Source of the DNA: Fratercula arctica
Taxonomy: Eukaryota; Chordata; Aves; Charadriiformes; Alcidae
Direction: 5' to 3'
Assembly: GCA_947846985.1 (NCBI GenBank)
Contig: CANTUZ010000002.1
Span: 12,445,587-12,509,586 of the forward strand
Length of the DNA stretch: 64,000 nt
This document shows positions 34,801 to 42,950 of this stretch, piece after piece (the stretch's first letter is position 1; each line of letters opens with the position of its first letter). The notes beneath the pieces are model-generated. The model was given only the letters and a program-made list of their open reading frames with translations, made no database searches and was not told where the DNA came from. The position numbers were made by a program, and so were the translations under genes.

Positions 34801-35457
34801 ATATACTGCAACACATATACACACAGTACTATCTGCTGTATGATCTGCCAAAAGCATTCCATAAAGCAACTTACTGGATCCTGCACAGTAGCACAGAAGC
34901 AGCAGCACGTGCCATTTGGCAGAACTGACTGAGCAAAATTCCTGTTACAGAAAGCAATTTCCTATTTGTATGGGTTTGTACCTTTTTTTGATGACAGATA
35001 CATGCCAAGTGCATTTCCTGCATTTTCCTCACATGTTAACGTGTGAGCTAGAACCTAACTCAAGACTGGTAATACAATTCCTGCATAGCCTAAAAATCCC
35101 TGTACCTTAAATCAGTGCAAACTGTTCTAACTTGCAGTTTATTTAAATCCCCTGTAGGGCTGAAGAAAAGAAAAGTTAAGTTGAGGGTCCCACTCAGTAT
35201 GGAGAATTAGCCACCTTTGAAAGCTCTGTTCTAGCATTTTATGTTGCAATGCTATCAACCAACCGTCTTCTAAAGTGTTCTGAGATACAATTTTGATTAA
35301 GACATAGTAAAAAACAAAATAAATCACTGTTTCATGCAGCACTTACAACAGGGGAATATGTAATCATAATACTTACTAGATGAGAACCGTCTTTAACCTC
35401 TTGTACTTGCTGCACCTGCGGTTCAGCCACAACTTTAGTGTCCTGATCAGAAGTCAT
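1607..35457 (-). CDS. LARP4B: LARP4B, La-related protein 4B (whole coding span, 15 coding exons, spliced)
   Basis: Cytoplasmic RNA-binding protein. From family knowledge, LARP4B binds A/U-rich mRNA, contacts PABPC1 and RACK1, associates with polysomes and promotes mRNA stability and translation. Joining the exons listed here gives 726 residues with all phases consistent: variant PAM2 (PAM2w, [10 protein letters not shown], about residues 33-46), La motif (about 140-205, with [20 protein letters not shown]), RRM (about 223-297, with RCIVILRE and NWFITF), then a long low-complexity C-terminal region ending [11 protein letters not shown] and a TGA stop at 1607-1609. Agreement with the human protein is close throughout and clearly better than with the paralogue LARP4, for example in DANGDGD and [14 protein letters not shown]. 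The start is the ATG at 35457; one codon upstream, the joined exon 1-exon 2 leader reads TGA in frame, so exon 1 cannot extend the protein. An alternative giant first coding exon is described separately. Confidence 0.96.
2437..2548 (-). CDS. LARP4B: LARP4B coding exon (residues 596-633)
   Basis: 112 bp, entered in phase 2 and left in phase 0. Acceptor ccttacag, donor ATA then gtaagtg. Encodes a segment with [12 protein letters not shown] and [11 protein letters not shown], matching the human LARP4B segment that precedes ELRKPSYAE. Confidence 0.94.
3203..3327 (-). CDS. LARP4B: LARP4B coding exon (residues 555-596)
   Basis: 125 bp, phase 0 in, phase 2 out. Acceptor ctccttcag, donor TCTTCTGA then gtaagc. 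Encodes [20 protein letters not shown] and a Ser-Pro-rich segment ([12 protein letters not shown]). It corresponds to the less conserved human stretch after KER, consistent with a disordered region. Confidence 0.93.
4590..5131 (+). mobile_element. CR1 LINE, 5'-truncated 3' segment
   Basis: About 540 bp in an intron of LARP4B, antisense to the gene. It encodes the end of CR1 ORF2 without frameshift or stop over its coding part ([53 protein letters not shown]), with a stop at about 5042. A 3'UTR follows (GGTTGGACTAGATGATCT, AAGGTCCCTTCCAACC) and the octamer tail ATTCTATGATTCTAT at 5117-5131. The 5' end is abrupt at about 4590. CR1 is the dominant avian and reptilian LINE. It has no catalytic core and cannot move by itself. 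Confidence 0.95.
5531..5555. repeat. 12-bp inverted repeat around a single base
   Basis: Arms TATGACAGTGCA and TGCACTGTCATA around one T. In the LARP4B intron, about 400 bp right of the CR1 copy. Confidence 0.85.
6914..7078 (-). CDS. LARP4B: LARP4B coding exon (residues 500-554)
   Basis: 165 bp, phase 0 at both ends. Acceptor ctattccag, donor AGA then gtgagt. Encodes the highly conserved proline-rich block and [14 protein letters not shown] followed by [18 protein letters not shown]. The FPPLPG motif is shared with LARP4. Confidence 0.96.
7079..11295 (-). other. LARP4B: LARP4B introns 9997-11295 and 7079-9950
   Basis: AT-rich intronic sequence around the 46-bp exon at 9951-9996, with an A20 run at 7671-7690 and a T run at 10752-10774. 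Nothing else recognised. Confidence 0.7.
9951..9996 (-). CDS. LARP4B: LARP4B small coding exon (residues 484-499)
   Basis: A 46-bp exon, phase 2 in and phase 0 out. Acceptor cccttag, donor ACA then gtgagt. Encodes [15 protein letters not shown], matching the basic human segment KNSFGYRKKREEKFT. Confidence 0.94.
11296..11550 (-). CDS. LARP4B: LARP4B coding exon (residues 399-484)
   Basis: 255 bp, phase 2 at both ends. Acceptor atttgtag, donor GGAAG then gtgagt. Encodes [20 protein letters not shown], then [19 protein letters not shown] and SSPGLGRGR, all conserved in LARP4B. Arg/Gly-containing and low in complexity. The intron just upstream has a GC donor. Confidence 0.95.
12069..12175 (-). 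CDS. LARP4B: LARP4B coding exon (residues 364-399) with a non-canonical GC donor
   Basis: 107 bp, phase 0 in, phase 2 out. Acceptor tattctttag. Encodes [16 protein letters not shown] and [17 protein letters not shown]. The only donor that keeps the conserved reading frame is CAG followed by gcaagt, the strong consensus of the GC-AG class of U2 introns. Confidence 0.94.
12176..15394 (-). other. LARP4B: LARP4B intron of 3.2 kb
   Basis: AT-rich with the poly(T) at 13530 and smaller T/A runs. No gene or repeat family recognised; the short frames show no homology. Confidence 0.7.
13530..13553 (+). repeat. Poly(T) tract, about 24 bases
   Basis: Uninterrupted T run after a pyrimidine-rich stretch, in the LARP4B intron between the exons at 15395 and 12175; poly(A) in the transcript. 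Confidence 0.9.
15395..15604 (-). CDS. LARP4B: LARP4B coding exon (residues 294-363)
   Basis: 210 bp, phase 0 at both ends. Acceptor tttgcag, donor TTG then gtaagt. Encodes the end of the RRM ([20 protein letters not shown]) followed by a Tyr/Pro/Gln-rich linker ([19 protein letters not shown] and [12 protein letters not shown]) almost identical to human LARP4B. Confidence 0.96.
15955..16008 (-). CDS. LARP4B: LARP4B 54-bp exon, RRM C-terminal part (residues 276-293)
   Basis: Phase 0 at both ends, encoding [18 protein letters not shown]. Acceptor ttcttaaag, donor AAG then gtaaat. The length and position match the RRM helix alpha2 to beta4 segment of LARP4 and LARP4B. Confidence 0.95.
16404..16460 (-). 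mobile_element. CR1 tail fragment
   Basis: About 57 bp matching the complement of a CR1 3' end: catagaatggtttgggctag, then aagggaccttaaagatcacc and the usual tagttctaaccccc. It lies in an intron between RRM exons, in the same orientation as LARP4B. Only the 3' tip remains. Confidence 0.85.
16598..16708 (-). CDS. LARP4B: LARP4B RRM exon (residues 239-275)
   Basis: 111 bp, phase 0 at both ends. Encodes [19 protein letters not shown] and [16 protein letters not shown], the core of the LARP4-type RRM. Acceptor ctttccttag, donor CAG then gtaaca. Confidence 0.96.
17235..17261. repeat. Perfect 11-bp inverted repeat with 5-base loop
   Basis: Arms ACATTGTTAGA and TCTAACAATGT around AGTTA, in the short intron between the exons at 17358 and 16708. 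Can fold as a small hairpin in the pre-mRNA; too short for a microRNA precursor. Confidence 0.85.
17358..17461 (-). CDS. LARP4B: LARP4B exon linking La motif and RRM (residues 204-238)
   Basis: 104 bp, phase 1 in, phase 0 out. Encodes [20 protein letters not shown] followed by [14 protein letters not shown]: the inter-domain linker and RRM strand beta1. Acceptor tctctcttag, donor GAA then gtaagt. Confidence 0.96.
18036..18172 (-). CDS. LARP4B: LARP4B La-motif exon (residues 158-204)
   Basis: 137 bp, phase 2 in, phase 1 out. Encodes [20 protein letters not shown], then the conserved [20 protein letters not shown]. This is the winged-helix La motif that pairs with the RRM as the La module. Strong polypyrimidine tract before the acceptor; donor AGAT then gtaagt. 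Confidence 0.97.
19079..19160 (-). CDS. LARP4B: LARP4B exon, start of the La motif (residues 131-158)
   Basis: 82 bp, phase 1 in, phase 2 out. Encodes [20 protein letters not shown] and LEFCLSR, matching human LARP4B just before RENLASD. The acceptor taattaatag has a weak pyrimidine tract, but phase and homology fix the boundary. Donor TCTAG then gtatgt. Confidence 0.94.
19161..21359 (-). other. LARP4B: LARP4B intron, nothing recognised
   Basis: About 2.2 kb of AT-rich sequence with no gene, repeat family or structure that I can support. Confidence 0.7.
21360..21521 (-). CDS. LARP4B: LARP4B acidic linker exon (residues 77-131)
   Basis: 162 bp, phase 1 at both ends. Encodes [16 protein letters not shown] and [19 protein letters not shown], aligning with DANGDGDQ and the ALGPSEYDS region of human LARP4B. 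Acceptor tctgtgctgcag, donor ACAG then gtaaga. Disordered acidic region between PAM2w and La motif. Confidence 0.95.
21713..21860 (-). CDS. LARP4B: LARP4B PAM2w exon (residues 28-77)
   Basis: 148 bp, phase 0 in, phase 1 out. Begins [16 protein letters not shown] and continues [22 protein letters not shown] is the variant PAM2 motif of LARP4 proteins, with Trp in place of the usual Phe, which contacts the MLLE domain of poly(A)-binding protein. Because it opens in phase 0, it can accept either exon 2 (35377) or the giant alternative exon (23801). Confidence 0.96.
21861..23800 (-). other. LARP4B: LARP4B intron between the giant exon and the PAM2w exon
   Basis: GT at 23800-23799 and AG at 21862-21861. 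Contains an 18-bp palindrome and a GC-richer patch at about 23095-23260 whose minus strand has a pyrimidine tract plus AG, but no supported exon. An ATAAA-type microsatellite lies at 23580-23600. Confidence 0.75.
22542..22559. repeat. 18-bp perfect palindrome
   Basis: ATGGTTATATATAACCAT, in the intron between the giant exon and the PAM2w exon. AT-rich; no known function. Confidence 0.8.
23801..27217 (-). CDS. Giant alternative first coding exon of LARP4B (1139 codons, MGCC N-terminus)
   Basis: One uninterrupted frame of 1139 codons between LARP4B exons 2 and 3. The ATG has a strong context (A at -3, G at +4), and an in-frame TAG sits 46 bp upstream (27265-27263). The frame ends at TTT followed by gtaagtatt, a strong phase-0 donor, so it joins in frame to the PAM2w exon; if unspliced it stops six codons later (VSILRK). 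Residues 1-23 carry Gly2, Cys3, Cys4 and Ser6 (myristoylation and palmitoylation pattern) and an acidic dileucine motif (E16, L20, L21). Residues 81-155 hold an aromatic/basic segment ([31 protein letters not shown]). About 160-960 is acidic, Ser/Asn/Glu-rich and looks disordered. The last about 180 residues have aromatic patches ([27 protein letters not shown]). I do not recognise a named family. It could be a separate gene sharing LARP4B 3' exons, but the donor phase argues for an N-terminal fusion. Confidence 0.85.
27218..27291 (-). other. Candidate 5' untranslated part and splice acceptor of the giant exon, with a 5-codon upstream ORF
   Basis: On the minus strand ggcttgtctcctcag ends at 27292, a good polypyrimidine tract plus AG, which would start the exon at 27291. 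The leader carries one upstream ATG (27246) in fair context (G at -3), giving a five-codon frame MRRLL with TGA at 27231-27229, 11 bp before the main ATG. If joined to LARP4B exon 2 in phase 0 the first codon would be TAG, so this exon fits splicing from the non-coding exon 1 or its own promoter, not from exon 2. Confidence 0.5.
27292..35376 (-). other. LARP4B: LARP4B intron between exon 2 and the giant alternative exon
   Basis: AT-rich, with homopolymer tracts near 28710, 30042, 32550 and 34481. A brief eye search here for the about 23-residue human segment that starts MNGPIS (between exon 2 and the PAM2w exon) found nothing. No repeat of known family recognised. Confidence 0.7.
34481..34503 (+). 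repeat. Compound poly(A)-poly(G) tract
   Basis: About a dozen A followed directly by about eleven G, in LARP4B intron 1/2 territory just left of exon 2. Prone to length polymorphism and sequencing error. Confidence 0.85.
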
Positions 35458-35511
35458 GAGCTGTCTGCTTTTTGGCTGCTCAGAGAGAACTTTACTGGTC
35501 ACCTTTGTAAG
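35377..35511 (-). CDS. LARP4B: LARP4B exon 2 with the standard start codon (CDS 35377-35457)
   Basis: 135 bp, acceptor tcttcctatttccgcag, donor CTA then gtaagtatt. The coding part encodes [20 protein letters not shown] and VKDGSHL (residues 1-27), nearly identical to human LARP4B. The start codon context is weak (C at -3, A at +4). The 54 bp of leader in this exon are open in the same frame, but exon 1 ends with an in-frame TGA one codon earlier. Donor phase 0. Confidence 0.95.
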
Positions 35512-38500
35512 CTGCGGAAATAGGAAGACAAAAGATTCTGTAAGTGGTTGTTGAAATTCCTGAGAACTCACAGCCATTCCAGACACGCCATGCTGATTCA
35601 GACCAAAGGTCCAAAGAACTTCCACACAACAGGCTCGGGATTACCGTCCAGAGAAAACGCTACGGCAGAAGGCGAGAATAACGCAACCTTGCAGACACGC
35701 TCAGCTCCCAGCCGCCGGCTGCCTGGGGAGTGCAGAGGAACACTTGCCACAGCACCGGGCAGGGAAATTCCACTGGGAAAGTTTCACTTGATTCTCACCT
35801 TGATTATTCAGATTGGTTTTCAAACCATGACTTCTTCATACCACCTGGTAGATTTACTTAACTTATTAAGAAGCATTTAGTCACAAACCAACCTTTGTCT
35901 TCTACAACTACTCTGACAGCCAATCTTTGCAAATTTTAAGCAGCATGTTACAACAGTTCTGCTAGATTAGTAACGCTCAACAAGTTGCTCTGCTCCATCA
36001 TCCTAAAATGTTATTTTATTTGATTAGACAAGTAGAAAACTGAGTAGAGTTGAAAGTCTGACAGCGACTTTGCTTTGAAATTTGAGGCTATTATTTAATA
36101 GTGTTATTATAAAAAACACCTGGTCTTTAAAAAACAAGAAAAGCTCATTTAAAGCATGAAGTCTCAGAAAGTAAGTATTGGGATGTAAAATCAGGGTAAT
36201 TTTTTTTAATTTTTCTTTTCAAAAGGACTATGAGCAAGTTGTAATATGCTTTGAGTTACTTATTCACCCAGAAATTCCAGTACTCCATCTGTAACAATGT
36301 GTGAGAGAAATTTATTGATTTCAAGTTGGTGACACTGAACTTCAGGCAGAGATTCTCTGTGATCTCCTTAAAAAAAAAAAATAAAAAGAGTAAAAATCTG
36401 CAGCACATGGAAGGTACCAGTATGATTCCTTTCTTTAGCATCACCTCCTTTTAGGGTATTTTGGACTCCAAAAGACTGGAGTTAAAGTATTTCTTTCCGT
36501 CTATGGCATTATGGCCTTCCATGGAATCTCCTCTACGTTGTATTTTGAAATGGGCAAAGCAAAAACCTTTCATACAACTGACAGAATACATTCCAAAATT
36601 TTCAAATAAAATTATGACATTCACCCGATTCAAGCATCTCTATTATGGGATTTTGCAGAAGATAAGATTTTGCACACACAGTTGAAGAAACAAATACACT
36701 GACATCCTTGACAGGACAAAATATTCAGCTTAGATGAACAGTTGCGTATCACTTTGTGCTACTGATGTAAAGTCAGCATGAAAAACACATTTTTGAAAGA
36801 AACACATGCACTGTGTCACTGTTATATCCCTGGAAGTTTTTTTTCCCCTAACACCCTGCCTCTCATCTTGGAATAGAAACTATTTAAGTAACAGAGAAAT
36901 GACGTAGACAAAAAAACACATTAAACAAAGAAATAAAAGAATATATACTGCCCCTCACATACAGTGTTACACACACATGAACATACACAGAGTCTACATA
37001 GCAGGAAGTCTGGAATTCAATCAAGATGTTTGTATTTTATAAAAAAAAAAACAAAAATCATCCTCGGTATGAAAGCAATTTTTCAAAAGCCAGTATTAAA
37101 TAGCTATACTCTGTGTTGCTCAAACCCACGCACGAGAAGCTATACGCACATTAACACTCCTGAAGGTGTCTAAGCTTCTCAGAGAATGCTTCTGTTAACA
37201 TTCTTCAAAGAAATTGGTTTTAGTCTTTTAAAATTTTGGATTAATACCTTTCTTAAAAGAGCACAAGACTTCTTACATAGTTCACGTTCGCTGTATATAA
37301 TCTCCGCTGCTGTTCATACTAACCTTGAGCATGCACATTAGTCCAGATTCACAAGCTAAAGTCTACTTAACAGAAAGACAAATGTCTTTCAGTCAGAAAC
37401 GATGCTATATGTTCAGCATTTTGATCTCCAAATCAATGCCAAGGTACTTCTTTGCATCCTTCTATGTCGCCTGCTTATCTCACACATCCCCATTCCCTTC
37501 TAGGATCAGCCTGTCCCCAGTCATCCCGCAATCTCTTCCATCCTCCGGTATGTCGTGTTAGCACCAGTACTTGTATATCTATGGATTGTGGAAGGAAAAC
37601 AGCTAAGATCATGTGAGTTTAACAAACAAGAGTAAAGTTCCACTACACATATGTCCTTTAAAGCATTTGCTGACTGGCCACCAAGCACAAAATATTCAGC
37701 TAAATCATTAATTTCAGCTGAGGGCGGGCAAGTTGTTAGCCAACTTGATAGATAACACGACTGCAATGTGCACATTGCAACTTTAAATTTCTTGGGCAAG
37801 CCACCAGCAATCAGAGCAGCACATCACTCTACTGCTTTTCAGAAGTCCTTTAGATGAGATTACACAAGATGCTTATCACAGGCCAGGTTTAGATTGAAGC
37901 TCTAGGTAAGTGTTTGCATTGCTCAGACTAATAATCTATTCTCATTAGTTATGCAGATTTTTCGTGATACACACCACATTAAATCCACTCACCCTGTGAA
38001 CAAATTATTTTTAATAACTACAATGCCAAACCCATATATTTAATTTGCATTTTGAACATTAAGGAACAAGACGGCTCTCGAAACAAGTGATATACTACTA
38101 TATACTATACTCTGTTTAAAGAGGATAGTCAACCTGCCTTCTAAGTCCCATGCTTTTAACATTAATTAGCTATTGCCTTTCTGCAAGACCCCAAATGCAG
38201 AAGGAGCTTCCTTTGCAATTTTCTTCACTTACTATGTCACACTGCTACAAGTCCCCATGACATCAAGTGCTCTGCTGCAAGATCCCATCGGTTGTGATCT
38301 ACTTCAAAACGACTTCACATGCAGGGCCATTCTGGAAAGTTAGTGCCATCAACTTTTCCACCACAGAGCTGCCACTTACCAGTCTCTTAAAGCACAAAAC
38401 CTGTATGACAGCAGGCTCCCATGACTGTCATGTCAGATAATGCAGCATTTGTGGAAAAAGCAGTGCTATTTCAGGGAGAGAAACAAAGACCACAAAATGT

Positions 38501-39790
38501 TTAAGGCTCTTCACAGGATGTGTTTTAGCCTGTTTTTCATTAGTATTGATACATATCTCCATACACATGATTGTTTAGAAGAACCACAATCAATACCTGG
38601 TAGTGCTACAAACTACAGATAAGGATTGGTAGTGTGAAGACAGTTTATCCTCTTTTGATGCTAGTTCAATGGTCAAATTAGCAAGTAAGTTAAATGTGGC
38701 ATTTTAATGCAGCAGTAAAAATTATCATCCCATTGAAGAGTTAACTTGCTCACCACTTTAAAAGATACACTGAATTGCTGATTGGTAAGCCATATCTTTG
38801 CATAAATACATGCTGCTGCAGTAAGTAGGAGACATCCAAGAGAAAAATGCAAGTTGGCAGCCCTGTTTGGGACAGAGATAGCAATACCTGTGGCAGAACA
38901 CTGAGCTGTCAGGTGTAGATTGCAAATTTTTTCATCTAAATTATTAAAAAAGAAAAACCACACAACAAAAACCTTCAGAGGCACACAATCTCTTAAATAA
39001 TCTTTTAAATAGTATTTTTGGTCTATAGCAAGCAGATTCACACAAAAAACATCTGTCTTCCACAAATTACGCCCAGTCACATAGTCTACAGAATGGCCTG
39101 CATTTATGAGTTGATTTAGAAGCACATAATTATAAAACTGTAATATTATATATAGTTTCAGTTTTGCAAATGCATATAGTAAATCTTTTTTTCCTTCTCG
39201 CTTGTCATTTGGTCATCATAGAGTAATTTAGTCTAGTTCAACAATTTCAGATATATGATACCAAGAGCAAAGCTACTCTCAAGACATACAAATATTTATT
39301 TCCAGAACTACCTAATCCAAGAGAAACTCCATGGACTTTACTGAAGCTTATCAAAGGCAGCGTGAACTTGGTTTTTAAGTAGGCAAGACGCTTATCCCCT
39401 GAAAGTTTAAAATACGGGTAAAAAAATGTTTCTTTAGAAACCACACAACATTCAACCCTGAAGTCCTTACTGTCCCCAAAACTATAACACACTGCTCAGT
39501 CTGCTAAATTAGTAATTGCAACAGGAAGGGCACAAGCGCCTTAATACAGTTGTTTTCTCCTGAGAGTGAGGACAATGGCGGCAGTAACTCTTTACTCATA
39601 CAGATCTGTCCCTGTGGGCACTTGGTCAGCAGCGGTTAATCTGAGGAGTTACAAGAATATTCTCAGGATGGACTGAGACCACCTGGCCAAGCAACATAGG
39701 CAGCACGTGTTCCAGCCTACTGGTTTCCCTCTGAAACATCCACAACCACCTTCACAAAGAAGTAGTCATGGGTTTTTTTTTTTTGTCTGT

Positions 39791-39868
39791 GGGTTTGTTG
39801 TTTGGGGTTTTGGGACATTTGGGTTTGTTTGGGTTTTTTTTGTTTAGTTGGGGTTTGGGTTGTTTTTG
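39791..39868 (+). repeat. G-rich, T-rich tract with quadruplex potential
   Basis: At least seven runs of three or four G separated by short T-rich loops (units such as TTTGGG and TTTTGGG), then a T-rich tail. The plus strand can in principle fold as a G-quadruplex; the LARP4B pre-mRNA carries the C/A-rich complement. Intron 1. Confidence 0.6.
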
Positions 39869-42800
39869 TTTTTGTTTTGTTTTTTTTTTTTAAATTAACA
39901 ACATGGTTGTTTACTGGCAAATATTTTCAGATGCATCTTACTATAAGAATTCCACCATTTCAGAAGATACCAGATACAAACCAGCAATGGTCCACGAGAC
40001 GATTACAGGGATAAGTGCACACAGCCACATGATCACACTTGTCTGGGTGCCAAGCCAAGCAGAGCTGGGACCGCTCTCATCCGAAAGCCACACGTGTGCG
40101 CTACTGTGATGCCAATATCAGGCTAACCTTTACACTGCGTTTTAGCTGTGGTTTAGGTATCTTATAGTACTGGCAGAGTTAATGTTCAACTGTCTGAAGA
40201 TATTTATATATGCACTGCATCCACATACACCACAACCTTGCAAACAGCTTGGAAGAGACATCTACTCCACTGTTACGTAGCCAACAAAACCACTACTGCC
40301 CCCACCAGCCCCCCCAAAACCTCTCTCGAGTGTAGCCCCTGATCCTCCCACCTTTGCTTTCATTAGAAGTATAATCTATTTTTTTCTAATTCGTATTCAA
40401 AGCGTGCTTTTATGCAGTCTGTTTTGCTGTCTAGTTACACGAGTATGAGTAGCAGCATGCGTTCTCTCAATCAAACCTGTCAGATAGATCTGTTATTTAA
40501 AAACATGCAAAACCCCAAACAATGCTCTAGGGCTGAGATCTTGCCTGCCAACTTTCAGCCCAGAGTAATCAGCCCTTAAAAAGAGATTTACAAATGCAAG
40601 TGCTGACAACTAACTTTCACACTGCAAACAGCAACACCATAAAACAAAAAAGCTCACTAGCATAAAAGATCTTTTCATTTCTCTTCCAGCAAGCACAAAC
40701 AAAAATAGATTTGAGTTTGGCTTTGTGCAGAACTCTTTCTAGCAAATATTTTAGAAACTTTAAACACAGATTAAGATAAACTTTACGCAAGGCTAATACA
40801 GAAATACACTTCCAGTAACATGAAAAAGCCTAAGAAGTTTTCAAAACAGAAGTGCACTGCCTAACTGCAGCCTCATAGCAAACTTCCAGTCGCAGTCCAG
40901 AAACCCTTTTTCTACTGTCAGAGATAACACAATTTCTCACCACCTTTTGGGCCCTTAAGTATCCACCAGGATCACGACAGCACAGCAGAAGTAATCAGAG
41001 CTACCACTGACTTCAGCTTAGAAAAGAATTTTAGCAACTGCTCAATACATCACATAGTATGAGAAATTACAGACGCCTCATCCAAAAGTATGCAATTAAT
41101 TTTAATACATTAACTCCTGTTTAAACAAAGTTTACCTGTCTTCATTACTTCCACGAGTGTTTTGAATACCCAAGGCATATGTAATATGTCAAGAGTTAAT
41201 CATGTCCTCAGTGCAGGTAAAGCCACTAACTCTGATATAGGATAGTTAAGCTTGTAGAGCTTTGTCACGAAAAACTGGCAAATCCGAATCCTGAAAGGCT
41301 ACAAGTTTCCCTCCGTCTTGGCATTATGAGCAGTGATACAAACTGGAGCTTGCAATTTTCATCAGGTGGCCATTTTAGAAGACTTTCAAAGAACGATTTC
41401 AGCTGTTAATGTAAGAGTTGAACCATTATCCTGATGCATGGGCCACACGTTACCATTCTGTAGATGAGCAACCCCTACAAAGCTGTATCATTCCAATACC
41501 GAAAGCCTGTGACAGAACTCAGGGGTTTCCATCTTTCCTTTCAAAGCAGGAAATCATCCTCTCTACAGAGCAGATGTGACAAGCAATCTATCATTCAAAG
41601 GATGGCATTACTTAAAAGAAAATATACTGTGAAGTAGTTATATTACCACAATGGACAAAATAGCTGCAAACAAAAAAATCTAACAGCCCCCAAAAGCACA
41701 TTTGTTGGTGGTCATCTCTGCAGTCATCATTGTGCCAACGTCAGTTGTAAATTCTGTATTACACAACAGCAGTTAAAAAGCTGACATGACAAATATCTAA
41801 TCACAGCATGTGTCCACAGAAGTTAAATACTGAATACATTACTATTTTTAAGTTCAGAGCCTTGTGATGATTTTTGTTTAATTGCTAATTAGCTAAACAG
41901 TCAGAGGAAAAGTTGAAAGTTTCACCTCTGGAGCTTACTTAGCCTAGCCCAGACATTTATCAAAGCCTGCCAGATGGAGGTTTCAAAATGTAGATGCACC
42001 CAGGGTACGTGCCAGCAGGGAAGCTAGAAAGTTAGATTTCAAAAAACCCCAGAAAAGTACTGTTTGATTTGTTTCAGTTTTCCTTCCTGCCAAGAAAATT
42101 GTTTATGCCCGGGCACCACCCAGGCAGCACCCAGAACAATGCAACTTTTTGGTTCTTGAAGAGGAACACGGACATTGCATGGGCATTTTAAAACCCACAT
42201 GGCAACCAGGGGTTAGTAAGAAATGCACTAGGTCAGTATGTTTTTAACATTCTGCAATAGAAAACACCAGCTCAAATGGTTTAGAGCTGCTGCATCTACT
42301 TCACAAGTTTTTTAAAAAAAAAAAAAAAACACAAAACAAAACACAAAACTCCAGTTCTTTATAAGGTTGATAGGCTCCAAAACTGTTCTGCAATTCCATT
42401 AATTATCTCTCCAAACTTACTCTCTCCTCTAAGTATCGCTGAGATTTCAAGAGAAACAGCAAACCTTGCTATTTGAAAGGAATGCTGCATTTCCTTATTT
42501 AAAGATCTATGAAACATCTCTGCGCTAGGCATCACAAGCAATTTGCAACTCCATCATTTACTGAGCTCTCCAACTTGCACACAAACTGCACACCAAAACT
42601 GATTAGTCCGCAAGTCTACAAATTCAGATCATTAGAGTAATTAGCTATCCAAGGGATACCAAGCAATAAGTTACGAAACAAAGGTGATAAAATACCAAAA
42701 GAAACCTGATAGTGGTAAATGATAAGTACTCTATACAGAGGTATATGAAAGGCTTTCAGTCAAGAGCAAGAAAAATAGGAAGGGCATAAAGTTACAGCCT

Positions 42801-42924
42801 TATTCACTCACCTAATCTCAAACAACAGGAAGAAAGATCTTCATAGTACACAGAAGATAACAGGATGACTCCTACCAACAAATAATCCTGATTATCTTTT
42901 TTATGTCTAGCCTTTTACATAACG

Positions 42925-42950
42925 TATTTTAAGCATATATGCTTAAAATA
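42925..42950. repeat. Perfect 26-bp palindrome
   Basis: Self-complementary over 13 + 13 bp with no spacer (centre ATAT, arms ending TATTTT/AAAATA). In intron 1. No protein site is recognised. Confidence 0.9.

Noticed and set aside
35458..35625. Upstream extension of the LARP4B N-terminus (frame open to an ATG at 35625)
   Set aside because: The part beyond 35511 is intron (polypyrimidine tract and cag acceptor), and exon 1 joined in phase places a TGA directly upstream.
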